From Chara braunii (taxonomy: Eukaryota > Streptophyta > Charophyceae > Charales > Characeae): a stretch of DNA of 64,000 nucleotides. The position numbers and the translations under genes are program-made. Of this stretch, positions 32,256-44,232 are shown piece by piece. Location: assembly GCA_003427395.1 (NCBI GenBank), contig BFEA01000326.1, forward strand, positions 647,621-711,620, read 5' to 3'. Numbering within the stretch: position 1 is the stretch's first letter; every line of letters begins with the position of its first letter. The notes beneath the pieces are model-generated. The model ran no database searches and was not told the DNA's origin. It saw only the letters and a list, made by a program, of their open reading frames with translations.

Positions 32256-32929
32256 CGACTGGAAACCGGCGTGATTTCGTAGGCGGTTGCGACGTACGTT
32301 GCCGTGGTGCTGAAGATGTCCTGTGAGCTCTGTTGCTTTGAGGGGTATTGCTAACTGCTGGTGGCGTGTTGAGTCCTTATCCGTCAGTCCAATGCTTCGT
32401 GGTTGGACTGTTGGGCCTGAATATGATGAGTCGAGAGAAAGTCCGATTGAACTGACTGGCGAGTATGACGACACACTCGTGATTGTTGTGATGTATAAAT
32501 TCTTTCTTTTTCTCATTCTAAAGTACGAAGAATTACTGTATTTCCTTTCTGCTGTTCATTTTGTTTATTTGGTCTTTTCCTGCGCTTCTTCTGTCTGAGT
32601 GGAAGCCTTTAAGATGCGCCAAATAGTCCGTGCGGCCCGTGGCTGCTTGTCCAGAGTACCTGGAACGCTGTTTAATTCACGGGTGGTTGTGTCCGGGTTG
32701 CCTGTGTCTGTGTAAACCCTGGATGATGACAGTCATACGTCGAAGTGACTCCTGTCTTTGATGATGATGTGGACTTGACGACCTGTGCTCTGTTCAGGTA
32801 TGCATACGGTGTGGGGAAGTGATGATCTGCTATAGTCGGTCGTGGATGCTTGGACTGCCTGTCAGTGCTGCTCGGCCGTCTGGCCGCCCATCTGCTTGCT
32901 TTATCTTTCCATGATGCTCTGTCTTGGTA
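32256..32929. other. No gene recognised
   Basis: Mixed unique sequence between two minisatellites. Frames are short and without domains on either strand. Confidence 0.4.
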
Positions 32930-33340
32930 GTGTTTGCCTGCCGTTTGCCTCGCTGCCTTGTTGCCTTGCGGCCTTGCTGCCTTGCTGCCTTGTTGCATGC
33001 TGCTCAACGTGCCCCAGTGCTGCTTGCCTCGATGCTTGGTTCCCATGCTGCCTCGCTGCCGTGCTGCCTCGCTGCCATGCTGCCTCGCTGCCTTGTGGTC
33101 TTGTTTCCATGTCGCCTTTGTCGCCTTGCTACCTTGCTGCCTTCTTGCCTTGCTGCCCGTCTTGCCCACTGCTTATCGAGTAGCACTGTTGTTTGCCCTG
33201 TCGTTTCAAATTGGCTGCAGTCCTGCCTCGCTTTCATGTTGCTTTGTTGCATAGATGCCTAGCTGTTGTTGCGTGCTGTTCATTGCTCTGCACTGCTGCT
33301 TGCTCTGTCCTTTGGCCGCCTACCTGCCTTCCCTGTGCCG
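32930..33340. repeat. (GCCTTGCTGC)-type minisatellite
   Basis: Repeats of GCCTCGCTGCCTTGTTGCC with unit lengths of 8-10 bases, degenerating to the right. The Cys/Leu/Ala-rich and Arg/Gln/Ala-rich frames over it come from the repeat. Confidence 0.95.
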
Positions 33341-33759
33341 TCCGGTCCATGTGCTTTGTCATTGCTTCGGCTGGTGCCTAGTTTCATTCAACTTTGCGTT
33401 GTTGCTTGCATTGCTACCTGCCTACCGGTAGTTGTCCACTCACACCAGGGGTCTAAGTAGTTCATGTCACCTCATGATTGAAAGCATCAATATACAGACT
33501 GTGGAGGGTTCAGCCGCGTGGGAAGCCTGGGCAGTCCGAGGAAACAGTCCGTTACTACTGTGTTTTCCATGTGCCTGTCTAAGCTATCTTTTTATGCTTA
33601 TATTGTTTGTTTCATTCCCTCAAAGCCGGGAAAGTGTACACGAAGCCTGAGAAAGGTCTATGGTTGCTTACATGCAGACAGTTTTAGGTACATTCGGTGT
33701 CTAATTCATGATCCATCGAATGATAAGACTAAGTGTTGTTGCATCTTGCCTTCTACTCG

Positions 33760-33764
<5 letters not shown>

Positions 33765-33795
<31 letters not shown>
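33765..33795. repeat. (CA)n microsatellite
   Basis: Uninterrupted ACACAC of about 30 bases. Confidence 0.95.
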
Positions 33796-33798
<3 letters not shown>

Positions 33799-33997
33799 CA
33801 TTCACCGTTGCGTTCTTCCAACAATGTTGCTTACGTTGTCACCTGCCTGGCTGTCCACTTGCAAGAGGGCGAATTTCAAAGCAGTCTGTCCATATCCATC
33901 CGTACCCATATTCACCCATATTATGGGCCATATATCCCTATCCAGGGTACATTCCGGAGTCCAGGGACAGTCTCTACTCAGGATGCAGCCCCGCAGT

Positions 33998-34372
33998 TTA
34001 CCCCACAAAGGAAAGTCGACATAGGGGGATCTGCAAATGCCTGACCAGCATTGTTTGGATGAACCACACATTTTTGCCCCACCACTCACAGACCACATTG
34101 GTGATGGTGATCTGCAAATGACTGACCAGCAAACAGCGCAAGACATTCTGGGCTCGAAACACCAGCTGGGTGATCTGCACATTGTTGGCCAGCATCCGTT
34201 GCACCAGCCTGAGATCCCTGCCAATCTCTGTGGTCGCACATTCTGCATCACCCGTTTTATACACCGTCAGACTTCCTTCCAAGTTGAGATTGCCCTTCAG
34301 ATTGATGTTGATCTTCCCCATCTTCAGGCAGAGGATTGTCGTTATATCAGGGAACACGACAGGCTTCCCCAC
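33998..34372 (-). CDS. Hypothetical 124-codon frame, unrecognised
   Basis: The frame begins MGKPVVFPDITT and includes KININLKGNLNLEGSLTVYK, an alternating hydrophobic pattern typical of beta structure. The downstream part repeats LVxHLQI and overlaps a local duplication of GGTGATCTGCAAATG. It may be an exon fragment or a chance frame. No family was recognised. Confidence 0.2.
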   Translation of the reverse strand: MGKPVVFPDITTILCLKMGKININLKGNLNLEGSLTVYKTGDAECATTEIGRDLRLVQRMLANNVQITQLVFRAQNVLRCLLVSHLQITITNVVCEWWGKNVWFIQTMLVRHLQIPLCRLSFVG

Positions 34373-34500
34373 CTACAGCAAAAGGATTGTAATTATATCA
34401 CGGAAAAAGGCTTCACCATTGTTTATAAGTAGCAACAAGGAGGGATTGTAATTAGATCAGGGAGAAAGGCTTCACCATTGTTTGTAAGTAGCAACAAGGA
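34332..34500. repeat. 60 bp tandem repeat, about 2.5 copies
   Basis: GGATTGTAATTATATCACGG at 34384 and GGATTGTAATTAGATCAGGG at 34443 start near-identical 60 bp units ending AGTAGCAACAAGGA. A diverged copy starts at 34332. Confidence 0.85.
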
Positions 34501-35955
34501 ACCACCAACTTGAACTACACAATGCTCGACCAGGCGAGTGGTTTAATCCTCCATTCCACAGTTCTGTCTGCATTATGCACATACCTGGCCATTACAAGGC
34601 CCATGTACATGCCTGTAACCACTGGGGAGTCGTCTGACAACGACATCATGGGCCATGCCATGGCCCATGACTACTGTTGATGATTTCTTACATAATGATG
34701 ATGTTTTCTTGCCACAACAAATCGTCCACAATCTCTTTTATGTCGAAGGTCATGTCACACTGTGTCGAGGATTGTCCCTATGCACATCCGGACACTATAT
34801 GCCCATTTTGCGGCCATGGGCGGTATACTGAATGGATGGTCTTTTGTGATTACCATTTTCCCTTCATGTTGGCCTGCAATTCACATGCCATTGTCGGGAA
34901 ATTCAATGTATGGTGGGCATGCTCAATGCCAGTCGTTGTGACAATTGTTGTACTGAGTATGCTTAGCTAGGTCTTCCATGTGTTCATCCACCTCGTCCTT
35001 TTTTTTTCTTTTTTTTTTCCTGCTCGGGTTACTAGGCAGGGTGGTAAGATCATCCCCCCCCCAGTACCCTCGCAGGCGCTCCGGTCTATTGGTGGGGAGT
35101 ACCATCTTCTGGAAACCGGGTCCAGCGTCCCATAGAACAGCAATCAATTATACACGTTTGAAACCCCTATCGGGTTGATCCTCACTGATATCAACCAATG
35201 GTCAAGATTAGCTACTCATTCTACTCCTACCCTGCCGACTCTGGAAGGACTCGTGATTTTCTTACTGAAAAGTTGAAAACAGCCCGCAGCGTTATCGCTT
35301 CGCCCTTACAATGTATGTCCTCTCTTTTGTCAACGACACATTCCCTTCACCGATGTTTGTTTTGTTTTCTTTTGACCCCTCTTCTCCGTGTTTATCCTCT
35401 CCTCCTTTACTCTGCCTCTTTCTCACAGGTACAAGTTGGTTGTTATGGCACACGGGGATGCAGGCTGGTCGTGCCCAACTTCATCAACGAGGCGAGCCTT
35501 GTACGTGAGAAGCACGACGAAGGGGGAGTTAAAAGAAAACCTAGATAAATGAATAGTGTCACTGCGCCCTTCATATTTGCGAGGAGAATGAGCAATAGCG
35601 GAAATTCGATTGAGAGATTTCAGATTGCAAAATCACATTGAAAGGCTTAGCCAGGAAGTCCCACACTGTCCAGAAAGCAGAATTGCACCGATATTCCACC
35701 AATGGAGAACCAAACACTGAATCTAGATTGTCAATGAGAGCATACTCCCGCCATCACCAACATATGTATCCAGAGCCCTTCCCCTACTTGGCGCTCAGCG
35801 CCCAGACTACTATCTCACAGCTACTTCTGGCCTACAAATGGACAATGCAACTGTTGACAACGAACTTGACAGCAGCAGCAGCACCGAAGTACATAAAGAA
35901 GTCGCCCGTTGTAGACTATTGCCAAGACCAGGTATGTGCCCTCACGTCATCATCC

Positions 35956-36012
<57 letters not shown>

Positions 36013-36299
36013 CTTTGTCTCTCACCCACGTCTTCTCCCTCGTGCACGAAGACCACTACTCCTTGCTGTACACCCAAGCTCGGCCGGCTATGGAGGCCGA
36101 GCTATGGCGCTGCCCTCAGCAGCACCCTGCACACATGGCCGCACGTGCATGAGCACCTTGCCTTAGTGCAGCCCACAGCACGCGAGCACTGGCTCAAGCA
36201 GCGCTGCAGCACAACTGGGAACTTGGCAAGTGCCCCATTGCCTGGCCAGGCAGCGAGCTCTTTCCTATATGGAAAGAGCCTGGCCTGGTCTGCTGTCTA
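34501..36299. other. No convincing gene; (TC)n at 35961-36009
   Basis: A T-rich tract (34998-35018), a CT microsatellite and scattered splice-like sites (CTCACAG at 35429, CCAG|GTATGT at 35931) are present, but no frame carries a recognisable domain. The short frame 35638-36300 runs through the microsatellite and is discounted. Confidence 0.4.
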
Positions 36300-38340
36300 G
36301 CTTGGCTGGGCTGGGGCTGCTGGGCCCGTGCCCAGAAGCTGCCGGTAGGCCCTGCGCCTTGTGCCCCGTACAGTTACTGCCCAACTGCCAGGCGTGCCTT
36401 TTGCTGTGCGTGTGGCCCAGGGCCTGCTTCCACATTCTTCCAGAAGTGGCCCGGGGGCCGATGAACGACCTCCTTCCTGTTCAGCGTGTCTTTGTCGATG
36501 TAGGCAACCCCGGGCTTCACATTTTTGACTTTCTTCTTCCGCATGATCCACTTTGCACCGTCGTGGCCGAGCAATCTTCCTGTCTCCCATTTCTCGAAAA
36601 ACTCGACGGCCAGTTTCCAGACGTTCTCTCATGCCATCGCCAGTGGGAAATAGGAACGCAGGGCAGCGCCTTGCTTCTTGATGGCTTCCTCGCCCTTCTG
36701 ATCTGCCAGAATCCACAAGTTGTTGTGCGGCATCATATTGAGCGCGACATTACAGAATTCACGCCACTTCCGGACCTGATCCTGTTTTCCGCTGGGGTTC
36801 CCCATAACAGCTCATGGGCAATTGTCGCGCTTCCACTGCCACTGAATGTCTTTCATTGACAGCCTCAGCTGTCTCGGGGGCGCCTTCAGGTCCTTCTTGT
36901 TGGCCTGGGAACTGACAAGGAAGTACCATTCGAAGTCGTCCCCCGAAAAGTACACCATTCGTGCAGGCCACCGCTCGAAATTGTATTTCTTGGCCACCTC
37001 GCTGCCGAGTAGCGACCTCGCTGCAGCCGCGTTGTGTTGCCCACACACCGTGTAGTAGTAGTATTGTCCCGCCAGCTCATCCCTCCAATCCTCCGGCCTC
37101 GGACGTTGTGCCTTGGTCCCGGGAGTTGGTTTATGAAGCCCCAGCGATGGCAGCTTCAGGGTTGGTAAGTCGTAAGACTGCTCTTTTTTTCTTTAACGCC
37201 AACCGCATCGCTTCTTTGATCCCTTCCACGAGCACGGGATCCAAGGACCGCTGGTTGTATAGGTCGTCCCACTCCCCGAGGTCGACGACCTGCGCAGGGC
37301 TAATCTCGAACTCCCGCTCAGTCTGAACGCCGTCTTTGTACTCAAGGAAGGACCCGGCGTCGACGTCAATGAGAAGCCATGGCGTCTGTGGAGTGGATGG
37401 TCCTGACGCAGCCAGTTTATGTTTCAAAGCTGGACGTTTGGCACCCTGCCTGCCCTACTCTCCCTCGGTCCCCTTGCGTTTCTCCCCCGCAGTCCTCGGG
37501 GCCTTGCTCTTTAATTTCTTGGTAGAACCGGCGAACTCATTTTTACGATCCCCCCTCCTCTTTTGTGGAGTGCCTTGCGTTCCCAGGTCGCCCTCGGTTC
37601 CCTCCTCCACACCCTAGCCGTCTCCAAGTCGACCTCCGAAGAGGCTGCCACCTTTCCTGCAGCTGCCACTCTCCTGTCGAACTGGAGCGTCAGTCAGGAC
37701 CCCAGGAATAGACAACACAGACCGCTGCGTTTCCCTCAACGGTGGAGTAGGCCCCTCATCCTCGCTGTCGTCAAACTGACCTCGGCTCTCGCCACGGTGC
37801 AGCTGAGTAGCCGGACCAGAACCCAGATCATCGCCCTCCGCCGCTGCGCCATTTGCCTCGCAACCGCTGCACAGCCTTAACGGCAACGAGAGTTCTTGGA
37901 AGGGCCCGGCGTAGCAGTGGACGTCGGGAACGATGTTCTTGTCCTCCAACATGTCGAAAAATTCACGCGCCAAAACAAAGCCGCCACCGAGAACGAGTTC
38001 TCTGTAGAACGGGGTGTTCACAGCACCCGCTCCGAACCCCTCACACAATTCAAGGTCCAACAGCGCCCCTTTCGAATTGGCAACGACGTTGCTCTTGGCG
38101 CCATAAACGTTTTGCATATAAAAATGTCGCCGGCCCCCCTTCGCGTCCTCCTACCGCAAAACAGCCCCAAGCACTCTACGCCCTTTGTTGTCATCGACGA
38201 AGATGACAGGGCCACATGGCTGCGCAGTGGAGTTGGAAGCGTCTCCACAACACCAGTCGATGAATCATTTCGACTTTGCATGGTTCGACCACGATTTCAT
38301 GGCCGTAGACGACCGCCTCGTGGAATCTTTTCCTGATTCC
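36300..38340 (-). pseudogene. Broken gene of an unrecognised plant/algal family
   Basis: Read on the minus strand, coding blocks follow in order. The first at about 38210 is VIFVDDNKGRRVLGAVL. The next at 37614-38117 contains KGALLDLELCEGFG and FYRELVLGGGFVLAREFF. Then come a Lys/Arg-rich linker at about 37500, DVDAGSFLEYKDGVQ and NQRSLDPVLVEGIKEAM at 37131-37427, and finally MVYFSGDDFEWYFLVSSQ, AVMGNPSGKQDQV and KEVVHRPPGHFW at 36374-37048. A TAG near 38145, a stop near 37450, a frame change near 37125 and stops near 36810 and 36635 show decay. I have the impression of similar multi-copy proteins in Chara, from memory only. The function is unknown. Its upstream end lies next to the chromovirus insertion at 38485. 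Confidence 0.6.
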
Positions 38341-38484
38341 CTCCCGGAGGTCCCTGTTGGCTCCACCTCGCCCCTCGACGAAGACATCCTGTCTGTGAAC
38401 GACAACGCAAATCAAACAACGCACCATGCAATCAACGTCTGGCAAAACACAGCTGCAACAAAGCAGTCGTTACCACACCACAAC

Positions 38485-38855
38485 TGTGACGGACCCGCCG
38501 GGATGGCGGTCCGTTTGGATGAAGACAAAGGGATGAGGATGGGGGAGATGGAGATGGAGCAGGAAGGGACAGCGCAACTCCAACGCAGACTCAACATGCA
38601 CGTACTCCAATCTGTGCAAATGAAGAATGAGTCACAAAACAAACTGCAGCTGGGGTATACCCCAAGCGGACTAACTGGACTGGACTGGACTGGACTGGAC
38701 TGGCCTGGTACCGACAGTGGTACCGGGCAGGACTGGACTGGACTGAATAACCACACAGCCTGTGGGGTCAGGCCACGGCCTGGTCCCACAGGCCGAACTG
38801 GAAAATAGCCAAATAGGCCCTGGTTGTGGGCCAGGGCAGATGAAGGCCCGCTACA
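38485..38855 (-). repeat. 3' LTR of the chromovirus
   Basis: 371 bp from TGTGACGGACCC to GCTACA. It contains a GGACTGGACT mini-repeat at 38665-38745. It matches 48286-48617 and includes a segment (about 38525-38560) absent from that LTR. Confidence 0.9.
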
Positions 38856-39798
38856 CGATCCTCAGACAAGTAATGGATCGCAAGAGCCATAAACACGCTA
38901 TCCGCAAAAGCAGTGGAACTCTGCAACAAAGAAAGCTGAGAAATCTAGGATGCGGAGCAAGCTCTATGCGGAGTCCATGCGATGCAGCCTAAGCTACATA
39001 ATGTCAAAAGAAAAGCAAATGTTTGGTATACATATCCTAGCTAACAGCAGAAAATGAAATGTAGTATGATACAATCCTAAAGTCCTGGAGCCAGTGGCCT
39101 CAATGCTGAAAGGAAAAGAGCAATATGTCTTAAGATAATGTCATGTCGCTGAACCACTAAGAGTGGGATGGTCTCAGAGGGGGTGAATGCAGCCTAAGAA
39201 TTGAAACTCCTAAGGGCAGTCACACATGAAGGTGGGATAGGTCATCAGGCTCAAGGTGGGAGAGTGGTAGCGAAACAAAACCAATGAGCCTAACAGATAG
39301 ACTATCAAGGTGGGTAATGCTCGACAAAAGGGTGACACCATGCAGGATTGACCATGAAAAGGGGAGCCTGGAATAGGGTGGAGCTATGCCGAACTGGAGG
39401 CATGCAATATCCGGCGCTAGGGTGATGAGGGCAGTGGGTGAGGGAAACATGCACATAACTCACCGACTGGGAGAGGGAGCTAGATCTGGGAGCAAGGAAG
39501 CCAAGATAACGCTACGGTCCCAATACCTATGCGATACCAAGAGAGAGCCAAACTCAAAGAGACCCAGCTAAGTGAGAACCATCATGCGACAGGGGCAAGG
39601 GAGTATACAGGGTAGGGTGGTGACGTGAAGTAGTCACGTCCAAAGTAGCTGAAGTTGTCGAAGTAGTCGATGACGTCGATGAAGTAGCAGTGGAGTCGAT
39701 GTCGAAGCAGAGCCGCAAAATGCTGGCATCCTGAAGAAGAGATGATGATGGAGTACCTGATGGTGTGAGTCAGTGGGGAAAGACAGAGGATAAGAGTA
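38856..39798 (-). other. 3' untranslated region between chromodomain and LTR
   Basis: About 940 bases without a domain-bearing frame on either strand. On the minus strand the sequence next to the LTR ends CTGAGGATCG, only a weak polypurine tract. Confidence 0.5.
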
Positions 39799-41405
39799 TC
39801 AGTCATTGTAACGCGAAGGGCGACGATGAGTGCGTTGTGGACGCTCGGACGCGACCGTCTGCGGCTGAGGAACGGCCTCAAAGGGAGCGGGCGCGTCCTC
39901 AGCAATCTCCTCAACCAGAGGAGGAGGAAGAGGGTCAGTCGGCTGAGTAGAAGCAGATGTCTCAGCACGACGAGCACGATCATATGTACGCACCAACATC
40001 CTAGCGTGCTGCAAGTGCTCGAGGGGCTCCCAAGTAACCTCCTCATCAGGGTAGCCCTTCCAACGCACAAGGTACTCGATGCGTGGAGGGGTATCGTCGG
40101 TAACTCGGCGTGATACGATGTCGGAAACAACGAACTCCTTGTGACCGTCCACCATGATAGGTGGAGGGCGCCCATAAGGGCGTCCGGCGAAACGCTCGGA
40201 CGGTTTGCAATAAGGACGCAGCAGGGAGACGTGGTAAACATCGTGTACGCGAGCCTGTCGAAGGTAATGAGGTAACTTCACACGGAAGCTGACCGGACTA
40301 GCGGCAATATCAGAATCGACGGCCTGAAGGATCCGGCATGGACCGAAGAAATGACGTCTGAACTTGTGAAGCGTATCTGCTTCGAGTTGTAAGTGGCGTG
40401 CGTCGACTAGCACATCGTCACCGACTTTGAGTGGATGATACATTCGTGATCGGTTCGCTCGTGCGGCCATGCGAGTCTGGGAGTCGGCTAAACTCTTGCG
40501 CGCTTCATAATCGCCGCCATATGGGCGATCCATTCGTCAAGCGCAGGGCAACGAGTGTCTGGGCGCAACCGCGATGGTCGTAGGAAATTCGCGGGTACGC
40601 GAGGGTGGTAGCCGAGGTCGCAACAGAATGGCGACATCACCGTGGCTCGCGAAACAGCGTGGTTGTACGCAATCTCCGCGTGGGCTGAGTGTCAGTCCCA
40701 CTGCTGGTCATCCCTAACAAACTTTCGGAGGATATTACCGAGAGTTTTGTTGGTGACCTCAGTCTGACCATCCGTCTGAGGGTGGTAAGACGATGAGAAG
40801 TGGAGCTGGGATCCGTACAGCTCGTGTAGGGGTCGCCAAAATGTGCTGGTAAAGCGCGGGTCACGGTCGGAGATGATGGTCTGAGGTAAGCCGTGATCTC
40901 TCATGACTCGGTCAAAGACGATGTCGGCGACCTCACGAGCGCTAATGCGATAGCGGCACGGAACAAAACGTGCACGCTTCGTGAAGCGATCGACGACGAC
41001 CAAGATAGCATCATGACCGCGCTGAGTGGGTGGGCGAAGGGGACCAATGAAATCCATCGAGATGGACTGCCAACGACCTTCAGTTTTGGGTAGGGGCTGA
41101 CGTAACCCATACGGAAGGTGGTTCGCACTGTTCACCTCCTGGCAGGTAGGACACTCCTGGATGTAGGCTTTGACAAAGTCCTTGGACTTCGGCCAGACGT
41201 ATAGGCGGCAAACACGAGCCAACGTCTTGTGGAAACCCATATGACCGGCATCTGCCTGGTCATGGAACTCTACTACAGCCTGGACGCGGAGCTGTCCGGT
41301 GGAGGGAACGCAGATACGTGGTTCTAGCTGACCAGATCTGCCATGCCAGTACACGAGGCCGTTCTCCCCGAGGGAGTAGGAAGGAACGGTCTTGCCACTC
41401 CGCAA
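39799..41405 (-). pseudogene. Integrase with chromodomain (chromovirus pol end)
   Basis: From 41405 leftward: an HHCC zinc-binding segment (FHDQADAGHMGFH ... CPTCQ), then the catalytic core with Asp in SMDFIGP, Asp in ISDRDPRF and Glu in GQTEVTNKT. A stop (near 40690) and a frame change follow, then a GPY/F-like region (RRHFFGPCRILQ, VFHVSLL-like DVYHVSLLRPY). A C-terminal chromodomain ends the protein: YLVRWKGYPDEEVTWEP at about 39985-40040, with the aromatic and TWEP residues of the family. Chromodomains steer integration to particular chromatin marks. The tail is Pro/Arg-rich. Confidence 0.92.
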
Positions 41406-41464
41406 TGTCGCGTGGATGACGCGATAATCGGGGCAGTGGCAGTACTAAGTGCGATACGCGTCGA

Positions 41465-42894
41465 TCACCGACTGATCAACAGTGGTGATTTGATGGCAGA
41501 AAGATGGATGGGTTCCTGTTTGTGATCAGGACGGCGGGACAAGGCATCAGCGACGCGGTTCATTTCACCCTTGATGGGCTGAGTAGTGAAACTGAACTCG
41601 GATAAGTCACGCCACCAGCGTGCCTGTCGAGGGGAAAGCTTAGGCTTCATGAGGAAAGTCTGGACAACTGAGTTGTCCATGTGCACCGTGAAGGGCGCCC
41701 CGTGCAGATAATGACGCCAATGCCGGGTAGCATAAACAACGGCGAGAACCTCACGTTCATCGGCAGTGTAGTTTATCTCGGCAGGCAGTAGCTGACGGGA
41801 GTATAACGCGATCAGGCAATCACCAACACGAGCCTCGACAGTCCCATCCTCCTCGATGATCGGGGAGTAAGTAACAAGAGGACTGTCAGTGGAGGGAAGT
41901 GGTGAGAGGGTAGGCGTCAGTCGAGAAGCAGTGTCAGCAGGAGGGGGGGGGGGAAAGGAGGAACATGGGGGTAAGGTGAATCTGGAGGAGAGGGAAACAC
42001 ATGAGAAAGGACAGCTCCTACTGCAAAATTTGACGCATCGGTGATGACGATAAAGGGACGATCAAAATCGGGAAGGCGAAGAACCGGCGCACAGGTCACC
42101 GCCTTCTTGAGGGCGCGAAAGGCGTCCTCGCACAGGTGTGTCCAAAACCACGGCGGGTTCTTCCGGAGGAGGTTAGAGGTAAGGACGTAGGAATGCCTAG
42201 CGTATCCCTGGATAAAATGACTATAGTAGCTGGTGAGGCCTAGGAAACTGCGAAGCTGCTTGGCAGATGTGGGGACGGGCCACTCTGCAATAGCAGTGAT
42301 CTTCGCGTCGTCCGTGTGGAGACCCTGGTCAGACACATGGTGTCCTAGGAAGTCCACTTTGTGGTGGGCAAAGCGGTACTTACTGAGCTTGGCATAGAAT
42401 CCATGCTTGCGTAAGCGCTGTAGGACATCGCAGAGGTGTCTGAGATGGTCTTCTAAGGTACGACTGTAGACCAAGATGTCGTCCAGGTATACGAGAATGT
42501 ATTCTTCAAGGATGTCCCATAAGATGTCGTTCATCGCCGTCTGGAAGAGGGCGGGGGCATTGGTGAGGCCGAATGGCATCACTGTGAACTCGTAGTGGCC
42601 GAAGCGCGACCGGAAGGCAGTCTTCGGCTGATCCTCTGCGGCAACGCGGATCTAGTGGTAACCGCTACGAAGATCGATCTTCGTGAAGAAGCGGTTGCCT
42701 GCCAGACGGTCAAACAGCTCATCCGCGCGGGGCATGGGATAACTGTTTTTAACCGTGTAACGGTAAAGGCCGCGGTAGTCAATGCAGAGGCGGAGAGTTC
42801 TATCCACTTTGCGAGCAAAGAGGACAGGTGCACCCCAAGGGGAGTTACTGGGTTTAATGAAACCCAGTCGAAGTAGCTCCTCAAGTTGACGCAA
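41465..42894 (-). pseudogene. Reverse transcriptase and RNase H (chromovirus pol)
   Basis: Blocks from right to left: [39 protein letters not shown] and [12 protein letters not shown]; then MPFGLTNAPALFQ, the catalytic VYLDDILVYS, FLGHHVS and LRSFLGLTSYY. The RNase H start FIVITDASNFAVGAVLS and end GEMNRVADALSRRPD follow. A stop near 42654 and a frame change near a G run (41942-41951) interrupt it. RT copies the genomic RNA and RNase H removes it. Confidence 0.93.
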
Positions 42895-44227
42895 GTTGAC
42901 GGTTGAGTTCCGTCGTCTCTAGGATCGAGAGTCGGTACGGTGCCTGATGGTGAACACGATAGTCAAGCAGGAGCTGGATAGAATGCTCAACACAGCGCAT
43001 CGGGGTAATCCCGTTGTATGAGAAATACGGGGGAAAGACGTCGCGGTACTCTCGAATCAGGTCGCGAACGACCGTCTCTAAGTCTGCCGTGAACCGTGTG
43101 AGTTCCTCAGCGGCTGTGTCGGCACGAGACGTATGTGTAAACTCGACAGTCGACGGCGCAGGGGCCTGAGACGTGGAGGGGGTAGCCGCAGGCTGACAGA
43201 TGGACATAGAGATGGGAGCTGCAAAGATGGAGGAAGGGTCAAGGGGATAGGGCTCCAGAGAGATGAGCTCAACCTCGGGACAGAGTGGATCATAGCGAAG
43301 AAGATCCATGACGTTCACTGAGTAGAACGTGACATCCTCCTGTCGTATGAAGTGAGCAAACTGACGAGGGGAAGTGAACGTGTTGTCAAGGTGGGACCCT
43401 GAGGGACGAGGGTCCAGGGGAGGTAGGTTGGGCGGGGTGTCGCCCGTGGTTCCAATGAACGGGACGCGATGAGTCTGACCACACTTCGTTTTGAGAACGA
43501 GTGTCTCAGTCGCCCATTCGGCCTCTGTGCCACGGAACCGGCGAGACCAGGGAGTGCCAAGGATAAAGTCGTACCCAGTCTCCAGCACATCGAAGTATGC
43601 GGAGGAATGGTAGCGCCTAGGCGTCTGGGTACTATCCGATGGCTGGAGGGTGAGGGAGAAGTGGAGGTCGGGGACCGTCTGATCGAAGAAGCGCTGCGTT
43701 TTGTTATCTCCAAGGGTAACAGAGATAGGAGAGCGAGACCCAGAGGTAGCTAGGCGAGCTTCCTCAACTACGCAAGGGTGAACGTAATCTCCCTGCGAGC
43801 CAGAGTCCCTTAAAGCGCGATACACCCTCGTAGATGTCCCTAGGCGAATAGGGATGATGGGTAGGGTGCGATCAGGGTCAGAGAGCAAGGCGAGAAGACG
43901 ACGCAGGATGTTGATGTGTCTCGTGAGGCACTCCTGACAAGCCTGCAGAATGCTCAAGTCTAGGAGAGATGACACAACGTCATCGCGGGTCACCAGCTGA
44001 GCGCTACAACGGGTTGTGCGAATGGCGCGATGCGTCGGAAGTCTCGGGGCAGAAGCGCTAGATACGGCAGTCTGCTGGGAGGCAGACGGTACCTCGACAG
44101 ACGATGGGGCGGAGTAGACTGCGTCTGTCGTGTCTTGAGGGTCCTCTGGTGGGGTAGCTAAAGGGGCAAACCGCGATTCGGTGGTCGGGCAGCCGGCCAC
44201 GTGCGAGGCCTCAGGGGCACAGTGCAC
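42881..44227 (-). CDS. Protease and start of RT (chromovirus pol)
   Basis: This 448-codon frame is the longest intact piece of pol. An aspartic protease domain has the active site [12 protein letters not shown] (DSG rather than DTG) and the partner strand [13 protein letters not shown] Pro/Ser-rich linker leads to [12 protein letters not shown] and HSIQLLLDY, where RT begins. It starts 6 bases downstream of the gag stop, in a different frame (-1/+2). This suggests frameshifting or re-initiation for Gag-Pol expression. Confidence 0.85.
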   Translation of the reverse strand: MHCAPEASHVAGCPTTESRFAPLATPPEDPQDTTDAVYSAPSSVEVPSASQQTAVSSASAPRLPTHRAIRTTRCSAQLVTRDDVVSSLLDLSILQACQECLTRHINILRRLLALLSDPDRTLPIIPIRLGTSTRVYRALRDSGSQGDYVHPCVVEEARLATSGSRSPISVTLGDNKTQRFFDQTVPDLHFSLTLQPSDSTQTPRRYHSSAYFDVLETGYDFILGTPWSRRFRGTEAEWATETLVLKTKCGQTHRVPFIGTTGDTPPNLPPLDPRPSGSHLDNTFTSPRQFAHFIRQEDVTFYSVNVMDLLRYDPLCPEVELISLEPYPLDPSSIFAAPISMSICQPAATPSTSQAPAPSTVEFTHTSRADTAAEELTRFTADLETVVRDLIREYRDVFPPYFSYNGITPMRCVEHSIQLLLDYRVHHQAPYRLSILETTELNRQLAST

Positions 44228-44232
44228 CGTGG

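Noticed and set aside
32842-33262. Cys/Leu-rich frames that look like secreted or membrane proteins
   Set aside because: They follow a GCCTTGCTGC minisatellite; all frames across it are equally open and repetitive.
35638-36300. 220-codon frame with a long Ser/Leu run
   Set aside because: It runs through a (TC)n microsatellite and has no domain on either side.
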